A DNA stretch of 64,000 nucleotides from Helicoverpa zea (taxonomy: Eukaryota > Arthropoda > Insecta > Lepidoptera > Noctuidae), in assembly GCF_022581195.2 (NCBI RefSeq), contig NC_061454.1, positions 4,030,001 through 4,094,000 on the forward strand, read 5' to 3'. The translations under genes were made by a program, and so were the position numbers. Shown piece after piece: positions 1 through 10,400 of the stretch. Numbering within the stretch: position 1 is the first letter of the stretch; the number at the start of each line of letters is the position of its first letter. The notes below the pieces were generated by a model that saw nothing but the letters and a program-made list of their open reading frames with translations, had not been told where the DNA came from and ran no database searches.

Positions 1-426
1 TTTTTGAAAAGCTATGCGTATTTGTTAAAATTTCACCTGCTCTAAATAGTCTATACGGATGATTGATGGCAATGTTAAGAGTTTCGGTATCTTGGTGTGA
101 AGCGTTCTATTGTTTAGATATTGTACCCATGTGTTTTAAAATATCGATTTTTCATAATTAAACACTATTTAGAGGAGTATCAGCACCTTGGGCTGCGACA
201 AAATAAATTTAAAGTAAACAGTGCCGATCACAACTCGTCTCCTATCAGACTTTGAAATTGGTTTGAAAGTGGTTGGTAAAACTACGGCAAGTATTATGAT
301 AAAGCTTGTCAATAAAACAGTTTATACATTGGAATAACTTACGGCTTAATTTTTCCTTGGACAAGCGGATGAAACCGAGGGCGGAAGCTGGTGGTTACGT
401 TATAATGTTTTTGTATTCTTCTACAG
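1..426 (+). other. Intron of the Wnt gene, no exon seen
   Basis: This stretch ends in a pyrimidine-rich acceptor with AG at 425-426, directly before the first recognisable Wnt exon. I found no Wnt motif, such as the CKCHG-type core, in it. It is therefore most simply an intron, with the rest of the gene lying to the left of the window. Confidence 0.6.
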
Positions 427-1084
427 GCTCTATTGGTTGCTCAAGAGGAGCTGAATAACAATCCTTCTATTCTGAGAGGCCGACCCAGAGGCAGGAGGCG
501 AGGGAAAGCACGACCAGCTCCGAGGAGCAGCTTACTATTCTTTGAGAGGTAAATTTATCAAAACTGCTTGATTGGTGTTCCTTAAGAGAGTCAAATAACT
601 AGTCTCCTTACCTACTGCTGAAAATTTTGTCGCAAAAACTGTCCATTTCAAGTACCTAATTGATTTTGCTAATGATTGACTTTTGCAAGACATTTTTTTT
701 TGTTCGACCGATTGAGGGCAAAAATCGAAACCCGAATACTTCAGGCCTAACATCTCTTTTAAACCTTGAAGGTTCTTTTATGAACAGTCCAGTTTTACCT
801 ATACGATTTCCATACAAACCAGTCTTCAACTAACACTTCTGCCTTACAGATCCCCAAGCTTCTGCGAGATAGACCCTCGAACAGACTCCGCCGGCACATC
901 AGGCCGTGTCTGTCGCATCGGTCGGACGACCAGGACAGGTTCATGCGATCTCCTCTGCTGTGGTCGAGGCCACGCCCTCATCAGAAAGTCTAGCATCAAG
1001 CCTTGCAACTGCACCTTTCATTGGTGCTGTCGGGTCGACTGCGAGAGATGTCGGGATGATAAGTGGGTCGCCATTTGTAAGTAA
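427..1084 (+). CDS. Wnt10: Wnt ligand, C-terminal part (Wnt10-like), partial gene
   Basis: Exons 427-548 and 850-1084; the start lies outside the window. Wnt proteins are secreted, lipid-modified ligands for Frizzled receptors. What is visible is the cysteine-rich C-terminal domain: SPSFCE, DSAGTSGRVC, CDLLCCGRGH, CNCTFHWCC and the ending WVAICK before TAA at 1082-1084. The cysteine pattern is the standard Wnt one and the protein ends on the usual CK. An Arg-rich insert (RGRPRGRRRGKARPAP) precedes it. The DSAGT motif and the FHWCC...WV.CK ending fit Wnt10 better than Wnt1 or Wnt6, from remembered family sequences. The next gene, ninaC, lies in the same direction, as I recall for Drosophila Wnt10/ninaC. 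Donor GTAAAT at 549; acceptor AG at 848-849. Family certain, subtype inferred. Confidence 0.85.
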
Positions 1085-2141
1085 TTTTGGTAGCTTCAGT
1101 TGTTCTGCGGTAGTGAAATTTAGTTTCAGCGGCGACAGTCTTTGTACAATTATAAACTATAGTAGAAGCATGTAGAGGAGCCTACTCAGTTGGTATTTTA
1201 GGTTTTGTGCTGCAGATACCATCGTTACAGAAATATATAGCTATCAAATCCATGACACCATAATATGATCTATAACTAACATGGTCTATAAAAAAATACA
1301 AAAATCTTATAAGGAGTTGACAAGATTTCATCATTTTTTTCTGTTGCATGGCCCGCAGGACACAGCTAATAACTTGTAAAAAGGCATGTTTGCAAATAGG
1401 TAGAACATTTTACTAACGACTCTAATGAATTTAACATTCCCGTGTACATTCCATTATTTTATTAGTTAATAAATAGGTTTATTTTATAAGTATCTCTGCA
1501 AATAAGAATAACCAAATAATGTGTTTTATTTTGTTAGTTAAGCTTTTACTGTTTATTGGAGGGCCAACAATTGCCTTCGTTACATAAATTGAACGAATAC
1601 TTCAACTTTAGCAAAGACAGTTGAATTTCATAAAATACGTTTTTTTTAAATAACTTTGTATAATTATCCCGTCTCATGTTCATAATGTATATTTGTAATC
1701 ACTATACCTAGTTTAATTACTATTTCTTGAAAATTAAATCTTAGAATATAAATTGTTAATAAAATCAGTATTAACCTTAATGACTAATGTAATTCTGTAC
1801 TTATGTATTTACTTGAGAAGTAGTAAATGCCAATTAATTCCTGTAAATATCTACTTACATACTTAAATAATGTACTTAAACATTCCTGTTCAGTGATATT
1901 TATTGAATTAACTATTTATTGTAGATCTAAGACTTTGTACCGACAGTTTTTATTTCATTAAATAAAACTTCTGGAGGAATAATTGTTTTTTATTCGTGTA
2001 GGCTATTACGTAGTACATACAAAAAAAAACATAACTTATCACCACTGTCTGCTTATCCTTACATTGATCATATACTTAAATTGGAAAATCTTTTTTGTCT
2101 GTCTGCTTGTCGCTCTTTTTAAATGAAATTTCATACACATA
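1085..2141 (+). other. AT-rich 3' UTR / intergenic DNA after the Wnt gene
   Basis: No supportable gene. Candidate poly(A) signals AATAAA occur at 1468-1473 and 1961-1966 and could end the Wnt transcript. The rest is AT-rich and unremarkable. Confidence 0.5.
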
Positions 2142-2460
2142 ATAGGGTAGTTTCCAGGGTCGAAATAATGAAATAATATTTAGTCCGCTTTTTAGATAAT
2201 CAAAAAATATTGGATACGTATTTTTTCTTTTTTTAATTAAACATAAAATGACAAAGATAATACACTTCAAAAATTAGGAGTGGGGGCCTTTTACGTCACA
2301 GTGTCCTGAAAATTGTAGCAACTTGTGACGTCACACTCAACTTTAACACGCTATATCTTAACAAGTTCTGATCCAATTTAAAAAAGAAAAAATACGTATC
2401 GCTTAATTTTGGACAATCTACAAGACGGACTAATTATTATTTTTTAGGAAACTAGCCTAT
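2142..2460. mobile_element. MITE-like element with ~95-bp imperfect terminal inverted repeats
   Basis: The left end begins ATAGGGTAGTTTCC. The reverse complement of the right end begins ATAGGCTAGTTTCC. Both arms then run through TTAGTCCG and GATACGTATTTTTTC in the same order, with small gaps, for about 95 bp. The centre contains a second small palindrome around the two GTGACGTCAC-like stretches. There is no ORF. The short length, inverted ends and AT-rich flanks fit a non-autonomous DNA transposon; the family is not identified. Confidence 0.6.
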
Positions 2461-3899
2461 AGTCTTAGAAAGAACATAAGATTATCTTATCATATGTTGA
2501 TCCTAAATGGGTAACATCCAGTGACAAAACAAAAAGCACAAGACTCAAAAAAAATGTTTATCCAAACAAATAAAATTGTTATTCTTCTCAACAATCTTAA
2601 GTCTCACAAACTGACATCTCAAGTAGGTGCTCTTTAGAAGCGATACTTGAAGTGGGCCCACAATTATCGAGTTACTTACGGCTAATCTGACCCCTTGACT
2701 CAAGGGCCCTCGTGCATCAACGCTTTGTTAAGGAGTATCATACCTTACAAGGTAAAAGGGGTTTTGAAAAGACACAAAAATGTAACGTCTCGTTTAAAGA
2801 AAGAAATAAGAAGGAAGACGAACTGACGAAACCTATTGGAAAGAAAAAAATGGCGATGTTGAATGAACTGAAAAGTATAGGTATTTCGATAAATAATAAT
2901 ATCCGTCTGGGTTAAAAGCCACCCTTGGTTATATATACGAATATATGTATGTCTAATATTATGGTAATATCTGTCTAATCTTCAATACTCATATCCCAAA
3001 GTTTTTGTGGATTTGTAAAATCGAAACTTGATCAAAAGATATTAAAAAAATTGTATGCATCTACTTTAAAAACCAATATAATATCTGTATCTACAATTTA
3101 AACAAACGAAAAAGAAACCTTATCAACTTTTGTATCTGAGCTACCAAATCAAAGGCCCCAAAAAGCACTATAAGAAATTACTTCCACCCTTCTTTCTTTC
3201 AAACGTACCCCAAAAATACGCATTCTTCATTCATACATCTTTCTAACTGTATATTGACAGGCTTATTTGAAGATCTGAATTCTCCTGACAGGTTTACGGT
3301 ATTCAACTCTGAATAACAGTTTTTGTATTCATTGATGTTCCGCTTTTAGTATTAAGTGCGCTTGATCGAATACTTGTTGGCATGACGGATCGATTTGTTT
3401 GAAGAAATAGATACATCACATAATGGAGTGGGTGTTGCGAATTAATTTCGTAAATTGTTACCTAAACAAGGATTTTACAGTCTTCATTTGGGAATCCGTG
3501 AAATGATGAATTTGGCAATGCTGAAGACACGAAGAACTGATTGATTTAGGAGTGGTTCATTTTGTATATAAAAAAAACTGATTGATAATTCGCAGGTTTG
3601 TGTTACTATAGTAGGGCTGTACCGATAAATGCGGAAAGAGTGAGTTTGATTTAAGCTATAAAAATTCAATAGGTACTCATTTTGTAGATACATACAAAAA
3701 AGCCCAAGGGGCAAGTACCACTCTAAAAACACAGTGGAAAACTGGTGGTATTGAAAAATAACATACACATGAAGTGTATGTTATTTTTCATCGTCCTTCT
3801 CTAATTCTATTTATTTTACTTTTATTTCTATACTGAAGTCTAGAACATTCCACTAATCTCATCCGCAGCATTAGATAATAAAACCAAAACAAACAAGTA
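2461..3899. other. Intergenic DNA, no gene seen
   Basis: AT-rich DNA between the Wnt gene and ninaC. Short ORFs here have no recognisable domain, splice context or codon bias. The only structured piece is the hairpin listed at 3752-3790. Confidence 0.5.
3752..3790. repeat. Perfect 17-bp inverted repeat with 5-nt loop
   Basis: TGAAAAATAACATACAC at 3752-3768 is exactly reverse-complemented at 3774-3790, with loop ATGAA. A transcript would form a tight hairpin. The arms are too short for a normal animal pre-miRNA. It may be a terminator-like structure or a transposon footprint. Confidence 0.7.
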
Positions 3900-4101
3900 C
3901 AATTAAACGCGTCCCCAATTAAATTGTATCCAAGGCATGGAGGAAGGTCGTCGGGCATTATGACCTAATACTATTAAGGGGATTAGCAGTGTTCTTAATA
4001 CGAGAAGCCCTGGCACTTGTGAGCTCTCCACTGTTCGTGGTACAGTCGGCCCTGTGCCCTCCTCGACGCTGAGTCGTGGCTATTGACTGGCGGGAAACGG
4101 G
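3900..4101 (+). promoter_or_regulatory. Candidate ninaC promoter and 5' non-coding exon
   Basis: The stretch is more GC-rich than its flanks and ends in ACGGG followed by GTAAGT at 4102, a near-perfect splice donor. A matching acceptor, CATTCCACAG, ends at 4400, just before the leader that holds the ninaC start codon. This suggests a 5' UTR intron at 4102-4400. Upstream are CAATTAAATTG (3916-3926) and GGATTA (3980-3985), the latter matching the core site of K50 homeodomain proteins such as Otd/Crx that act in photoreceptors. The splice reading is moderately supported; the factor sites are only suggestive. Confidence 0.35.
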
Positions 4102-4423
4102 GTAAGTTGGATTCCATTTTATCTTTTTATTTATCATTTAATAAAGTTTTTAATTCTGTTGTCTTGTTTACCAAACATGTTTAATAATAATTAATTCTAA
4201 ATATTATAGAATGTATTCCACTTAATTGACTTCTGGAAAATAACAGGCGTTACATAATACCCTGAGTGGTAGAATAGAAATGTAACATATCGATACTAGG
4301 GATTACTCAGTGAATTGATTGGCTGTGAAAAACATATAATAAATTATTTTAAATATTAATGTTATATGCCAAATGTCAAATACATAGGTACATTCCACAG
4401 GAGTTCTCATCTAAGCTAGATAC

Positions 4424-4441
4424 ATGATCCGTCCGCCATGA
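4424..4441 (+). promoter_or_regulatory. Short upstream ORF overlapping the ninaC start codon
   Basis: ATG at 4424 opens a five-codon frame whose TGA (4439-4441) overlaps the main ATG (4438-4440) in the arrangement ATGA. Ribosomes starting at the first ATG would terminate exactly on the main start. This layout can permit reinitiation and dampen translation. Confidence 0.5.
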
Positions 4442-7400
4442 AGGACGGACTTAACGTTTCGTCCCTGCCGAGCCCCTTCGACCGTTACAAGCTTGAGGGT
4501 AAACTAGGAGCAGGCATCTTCGGCGAAGTATACAGGGCCTCCGACTCACAGGCAGCCGGCAAAAATGTCGCAGTCAAGATACAAACGTATAATGACGAAA
4601 ATGAAGATCACATACAAGAAGAATATAAGATACTAAGGGACTTCACTAAACATGCTAATCTGATTGATTTCTACGGAGTCTTCTGTGAGAAGTCTGAAGG
4701 GGTCAAGAAAATTTGGTTCGTGCTTGAGGTAAGAAGATTTGATATCATGTAGGTAACTTGGACAATAAAAAACAATAAACATGACAGAGAAACGAAAGAA
4801 GGTCTATAAAGCAACTGTAGTCTTCAGACAGCATAACGTTTTGTGCTTCGGGAGTTGCCAGTTTCTTTAGCAAAAGTCATCATTATTCAAATAACACAAT
4901 GAATCATCCATTTTCCAGTTGTGCGAATGTGGATCTGTCATCGATATTGTCAGAAAACTGAAAGCAGTGGACAGAAAAATGTCCGAGGAACACATCGCTT
5001 ACATCCTCAAATATACGATCAAGGTAAGACCATATTCGACTGACTATAAACATGTCGCTCGTCACATACGACTCGAGATGGCTGTTTATAAAACAAAGGG
5101 CCTGCCAGTCTACCTTTCAACGGCTGAATCAATTGGTAGGTACTTTGAATGCAAACTCAATTGTTCTCGGATCTGTGTCCCGGCTATTTCTGTTGCTCGC
5201 GTGACGTCGAATAAAATATTGCCAGGCGAATGTCCACGTACGTTGAAATACAATCTAGAGCCATTACTTAAAATGCACGCCGCTTTATTTGATGTGATTC
5301 GCGACGGAACAGTCGAACTTGTCGATGCGAATGTCGGTGCGCGCCCGACAACACCGTGATGGCCCCCCATCGCGGCGCATCGCTCAATTATCGTAAATAA
5401 TGCTCGCGCACACAAGATATACGGATCTCTGGCGCAGTAGCCGATGATCTCTCTAACGTGGATCAGTCAAAGAAAAACCCACCTTACACCTTTCTTGTAA
5501 GGTTCAATAAAAACGGTTCAGGTTCGTCCTTCGGGCTCTCAAGTTATCGGAGAGGGTTAAATGCGTATTATCTTTATGCAAGCCACTTGGTTCACAATAC
5601 CGGTGCTCTGTCCTCTTCGTAAGGCAGATCTTCCACGCATATCTATCGATGTTACATCTCGTAAAAAGTCGAACTTGTGATGTCATCTTTGTCGATATTA
5701 TGATAAATTAAACGTCGATTTTTTTATATCTAAAATTATACGATATACAACATAGGATTAGTGAACCGTATAATGTATAAACAAGAACACGAATTACGTT
5801 CAAAGACTTGAGCAATTATTTCTCTAACTGTTAAGCAGTGTAAAAGAATATAAATAACAAGTGTTACCAATTTGTAAAGGATGATGGGTAAAGCAATAGC
5901 TTCTTCATTTGAAATACCTACCAAATAACTTTATACAAGTAGCGTAATCGTTTACCGGGACTAAGTAAATCACCAAGCATTTGAGTAACTATGTAACGCC
6001 AAATAATCGCTATCAAAAACTATCGATGCCCCATCCCTACATCCCTAACAACTAAACGATCGTAATGAACGCATTAAACAAGCTGATATATCAGACAGCA
6101 GAGAGCGCGGACAGCCCGCCTGCGACAGCACTGGAGCCCCGATACGTATGCAAATAGGCCCCAATGAATCTCCGGGGCGTGGGGACTTGATTGACGCTGA
6201 CGTTAGTATCGCCCAGCCGTCTTAACAATCCACGAGTCCTCCGCGTTAGGGGCGGTCACTCCATCACTCCCCGTCAAACTACCGTGTTGACTGCCTCGAT
6301 TGGTGCAATCAATTCTACCTCACTCATTTGTATTCTAGGCGCTCGTTTACTTGCACGAGAACAAAGTGATCCACCGCAATATAAGATGCAGCAACATTCT
6401 GATTACGAAGGACGGCGAAGTGAAACTGTCCGATTTCGGATTGTCTTGCAAATTGAATGGCACTTTGGACACGAGTAAGACGAATATTGGATCGCCGAGC
6501 TGGATGGCTCCTGAAGTAGTGACGTGCGGGGAAGAAGGTTACGGGAATAGAATTGATGTATGGGCTTTAGGGATAACAACTATAGAAATGGCTGACGGGA
6601 AAGCACCGTTTCAAGACATGCATCCAACAAGAGCGCTTTTCCAAATTGTTCGGAACCCGCCACCGGGTCTAATGAAACCAGCTATGTGGTCCAATGATAT
6701 TAATGATTTCATCACTGAGTGAGTATTAATAACTAACTCTGCTCAACTCATTCTTCAATTCAAAACCTTACATATTGATTTATTTTTACAGATGCCTTGA
6801 GAAAAATCCTGAACATCGACCCTATATGATGGAGTTAGAAGAGCATCCTTTCATACAATCGGTTCCAGAAAATGATTTCCACGTAAGTTTATTTTAAGTT
6901 ACCTTATTATTCTTAATTAAAGCGCCGAAAAACTAATGTAATGTTTTTTTTATATAGCTAACCACAGAATTAAAAGTACTAGCAGCAGATATGAAAAATA
7001 AAGTTTTAGAAGAGAAAGTTCCTGAAAGAATGATCAAGGATGGCCTGCTAACAATACAAGGTGTTAGTGACCCAGAAACCATGCAAGTAGAAGATTTGGC
7101 TGCATTGGAAAAGTTAACAGAGGACAATATTCTTGCTGAGTTGCAAACTAAATTAGTAAAAGGGTCATTTACATCATTTATCGGAGATGTCCTTCTTATT
7201 CTCAATCCGAATGTTACTGACGACATTTATAACGAATCTGTGAGTTAATGTAGATAACTAATGGAAGTCATTCAATCAATCCAATTAGTTGTTTGATTGT
7301 ATATAATTTACATTTACATTTTCAGTACCACAAAAAATATGAATGTAAATCAAGATCAGATAACGAACCACACATTTTTGCGGTAGCAGACAGCGCTTAT

Positions 7401-10400
7401 CAAGACGCCCTACATCATAACGAGCCCCAACACGTCGTATTTTCTGGTGAATGTAAATCTGGGAAGACTACAAACATGCTGCATGCACTATCTCATCTCA
7501 CTTATTTAGGTGCGATGAAAAATAATACAGCTGAGAGGATACAGAAGGCTACAAAAGTTATACAAGCAGCTATCACTGGGGCAACACCACTAAATGCACA
7601 TTCTACCAGAGGAATCTTCCAAATTCAAGTAACTTACGGCAGTTCTGGTAAACTAAGCGGCGCTATATTCTGGCTTTATCAACTAGAGAAATGGCGCGTC
7701 TCATCAACTGACATGTAAGTAGATAATGTATTTTGGTATAACATCTATCTGATGGAAATAAAAGTTAAATAAGTGTTTCAGGTCTCAAGCCAACTTTGAT
7801 CTGTTGTACTACTTCTACGACGCTATGGAAGCTGCTGATCGTACTGAAGAACTTTGTCTAGAGAAAAACAGGAAACATCGGTATTTGAGGATTCTTGATG
7901 AGCCAACAAAGGGCACAAAGGGAGTAAGAGAGAATTCAGAAAACAACGTCGCATTATACAAGGAATTTATTGAAAATCTCAAAAGTCTGGACTGGGAAGT
8001 GGAAGACATTACTTTCTTTGAAACAGTGTTAGCAGCTATTCTCGTATTAGGCAATGTTAGGTTCAAAGATGGTAAAAGCGGTATAGCAGAAATAGAAAAT
8101 CCTGATGAAGCGAAGAAAGTTGCTAAACTGTTATCTTTAGAAGAAGTAAAATTTCTATGGGCATTGCTTAATTACTGTCTAATAGAAAGTGGAACAGCTG
8201 TAAAAAGGCGACATTCTACTGATGAAGCGAGGGATGCAAGAGATACATTAGCAAGTGCATTGTACAAGCGACTAATAGACTGGATGATCAACTTGATAAA
8301 TTCGAAACTTTCATTCATGCGATCGGTATTGTAAGTAGTATTCTATTGAATCTGATACTTATTGTAAGTTCTGGTTGTTAATGATTCAAATAATTTTACA
8401 GCGGCGATAAATATTCCGTGAGCTTACTGGATATGTTTGGCTTTGAATGCTACCACAGGAATAAACTGGAACAACTGATTGTTAACACAACGAACGAACA
8501 AATACAGTTTCTGTACAACCAGAGGATGTTTGCGTGGGAAATGCAAGAGACAGCAGAGGAAGAGGTTCCAGTGGTATCATTACATTTCTATGATAACAAG
8601 AATTCAGTTGACCAACTAATGGGAAGGCCTCTTGGACTGTTTTATATTTTAGACGAAGCCAGCCGCACGGGTAGTGGTCAGGAATTTATTATGAGTAAGT
8701 AAACTTAAAAAATATTTACTGAAATATATTAAAGCGAGATTAAAACTATAATCTTGAAATATTCTCTTCAGGCACAATAAGAACGACTTGCAAGGGACCA
8801 TACATCAAACTGTCAGGCAGCCATGAATTCAGTGTAGCCCATTATACAGGAAAAGTAAATTACGATTGCAGAGAAATGGCAGATAAAAACAAAGATTTCC
8901 TACCTCCAGAAATGATAGAAACCATGCGGGCTTCGACGAATGTTACTGTTCAACAGCTATTCAGAAATAAATTGACCAAAACTGGGAACTTGACCGTGTC
9001 ATCTGGACAGCCAAAAGTTACTGTGGCAAGGTCTAAATCTGAAAAAGAAATGGAAAATCTGAAAGCCAGGGTAAGTGGTAAAATGAAATATTCTGTTGAC
9101 TGTAAATACTTGATCATTTGAATTAGTCAATAAAGTGAAATATCGATTACTTTCAGAAATACAACACGGTATCAAAATGCCAATATTCTCAAGTACATAG
9201 AATGAGGACTGCTGCTGCGACATACAGAGCCACCAGTTTAGAGATCCTGAAGCAACTTTCCATAGGTCCCGGCAGTGGGGGCACCAACTACGTTCGATGT
9301 ATCAGAGCCGACCTAAATGATAATCCTAGAGGATTCCAAACTGAAGTAGTGAGGCAGCAACTAAGAGCCTTGGCGATTTTGGACACAGCAAAAGCGCGAC
9401 AGAGTGGATTCTCTAGTCGCATACCATTTGCAGAGTTCATTCGAAGGTGAGTCTTCAAAGCTTAAAAACTTGAAGATTCTAGAGAGAAAGCAATGTGTTG
9501 AAGTCTACATAATTTATTTTTCATTTAGGTACCGTTTCCTAGCATTCGATTTTGATGAAAACGTAGAAGTGACAAAAGAAAACTGCAGGTTGCTAATGAT
9601 TCGTCTAAAGATGGAAGGCTGGGTGCTGGGAAAATCTAAAGTATTTTTGAAGTATTACAACGAAGAATTCTTATCAAGGTAAATAAGGGCATTGAAGATA
9701 ACTATCTGAATATCTGAAAAAAGGAGTATTTTAAGGCTATTGATATATTTGTTTCAGGCTCTACGAAACGCAAGTAAAGAAAATAATAAAAGTTCAATGC
9801 ATGATGCGAGCATTCTTGGCAAGAAGAAAAGCTAACAAGGACAAGTCTAAAATGCGTCACAGTAAGTATAAGTCGTCCTCAATACCGAAAATTTCTGGAA
9901 GGTGCCTAAGTATGGTAGTGACCTGTAATCTAATTTCTGCTTTCAGTAAAGGAACTCAAAAAGCAACAATCAATGAACGTAACAGAAGACGAAGCTGCGT
10001 TATTGATACAAAAAGGTAACTGAATCCAATATTTAGGAAATAATTCTTACCTTTTGAATTGATAACCGTCATAGCATAGTCGGTCCAGCTGTTTTGGTGG
10101 CTGTGTCAAAGGCGAACGTTGCCTTATTTAGTGGAACTGTTTGTAGTTGGTCAATCAAATCAGTCCATATTGTCATCTGCTTCTTCTTAACGCAAGACAA
10201 ATTAATACACCTCATAATTTCAATCTTACAGCTTACCGTGGCTACATAGTCCGCAAAGCATATGGACCCCTCATAAACAAAAGCACGGGACAAATCGATG
10301 AAGAAACGGCATCATTCCTAAAGAGGTTCGCCATGAGATGGAAAAGCCGTTCTATATTCCAAGTTTTGTTACAATATCGTGCAGTACGATACCAGGATCT

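Noticed and set aside
3752..3790. miRNA precursor
   Set aside because: Arms of 17 bp and a 5-nt loop are too small for an animal pre-miRNA.
5024..5415. Read-through ORF after ninaC exon 2 and its antisense partner
   Set aside because: A clear donor AAG/GTAAGA at 5024 and the next kinase exon at 6339 show this is intron.
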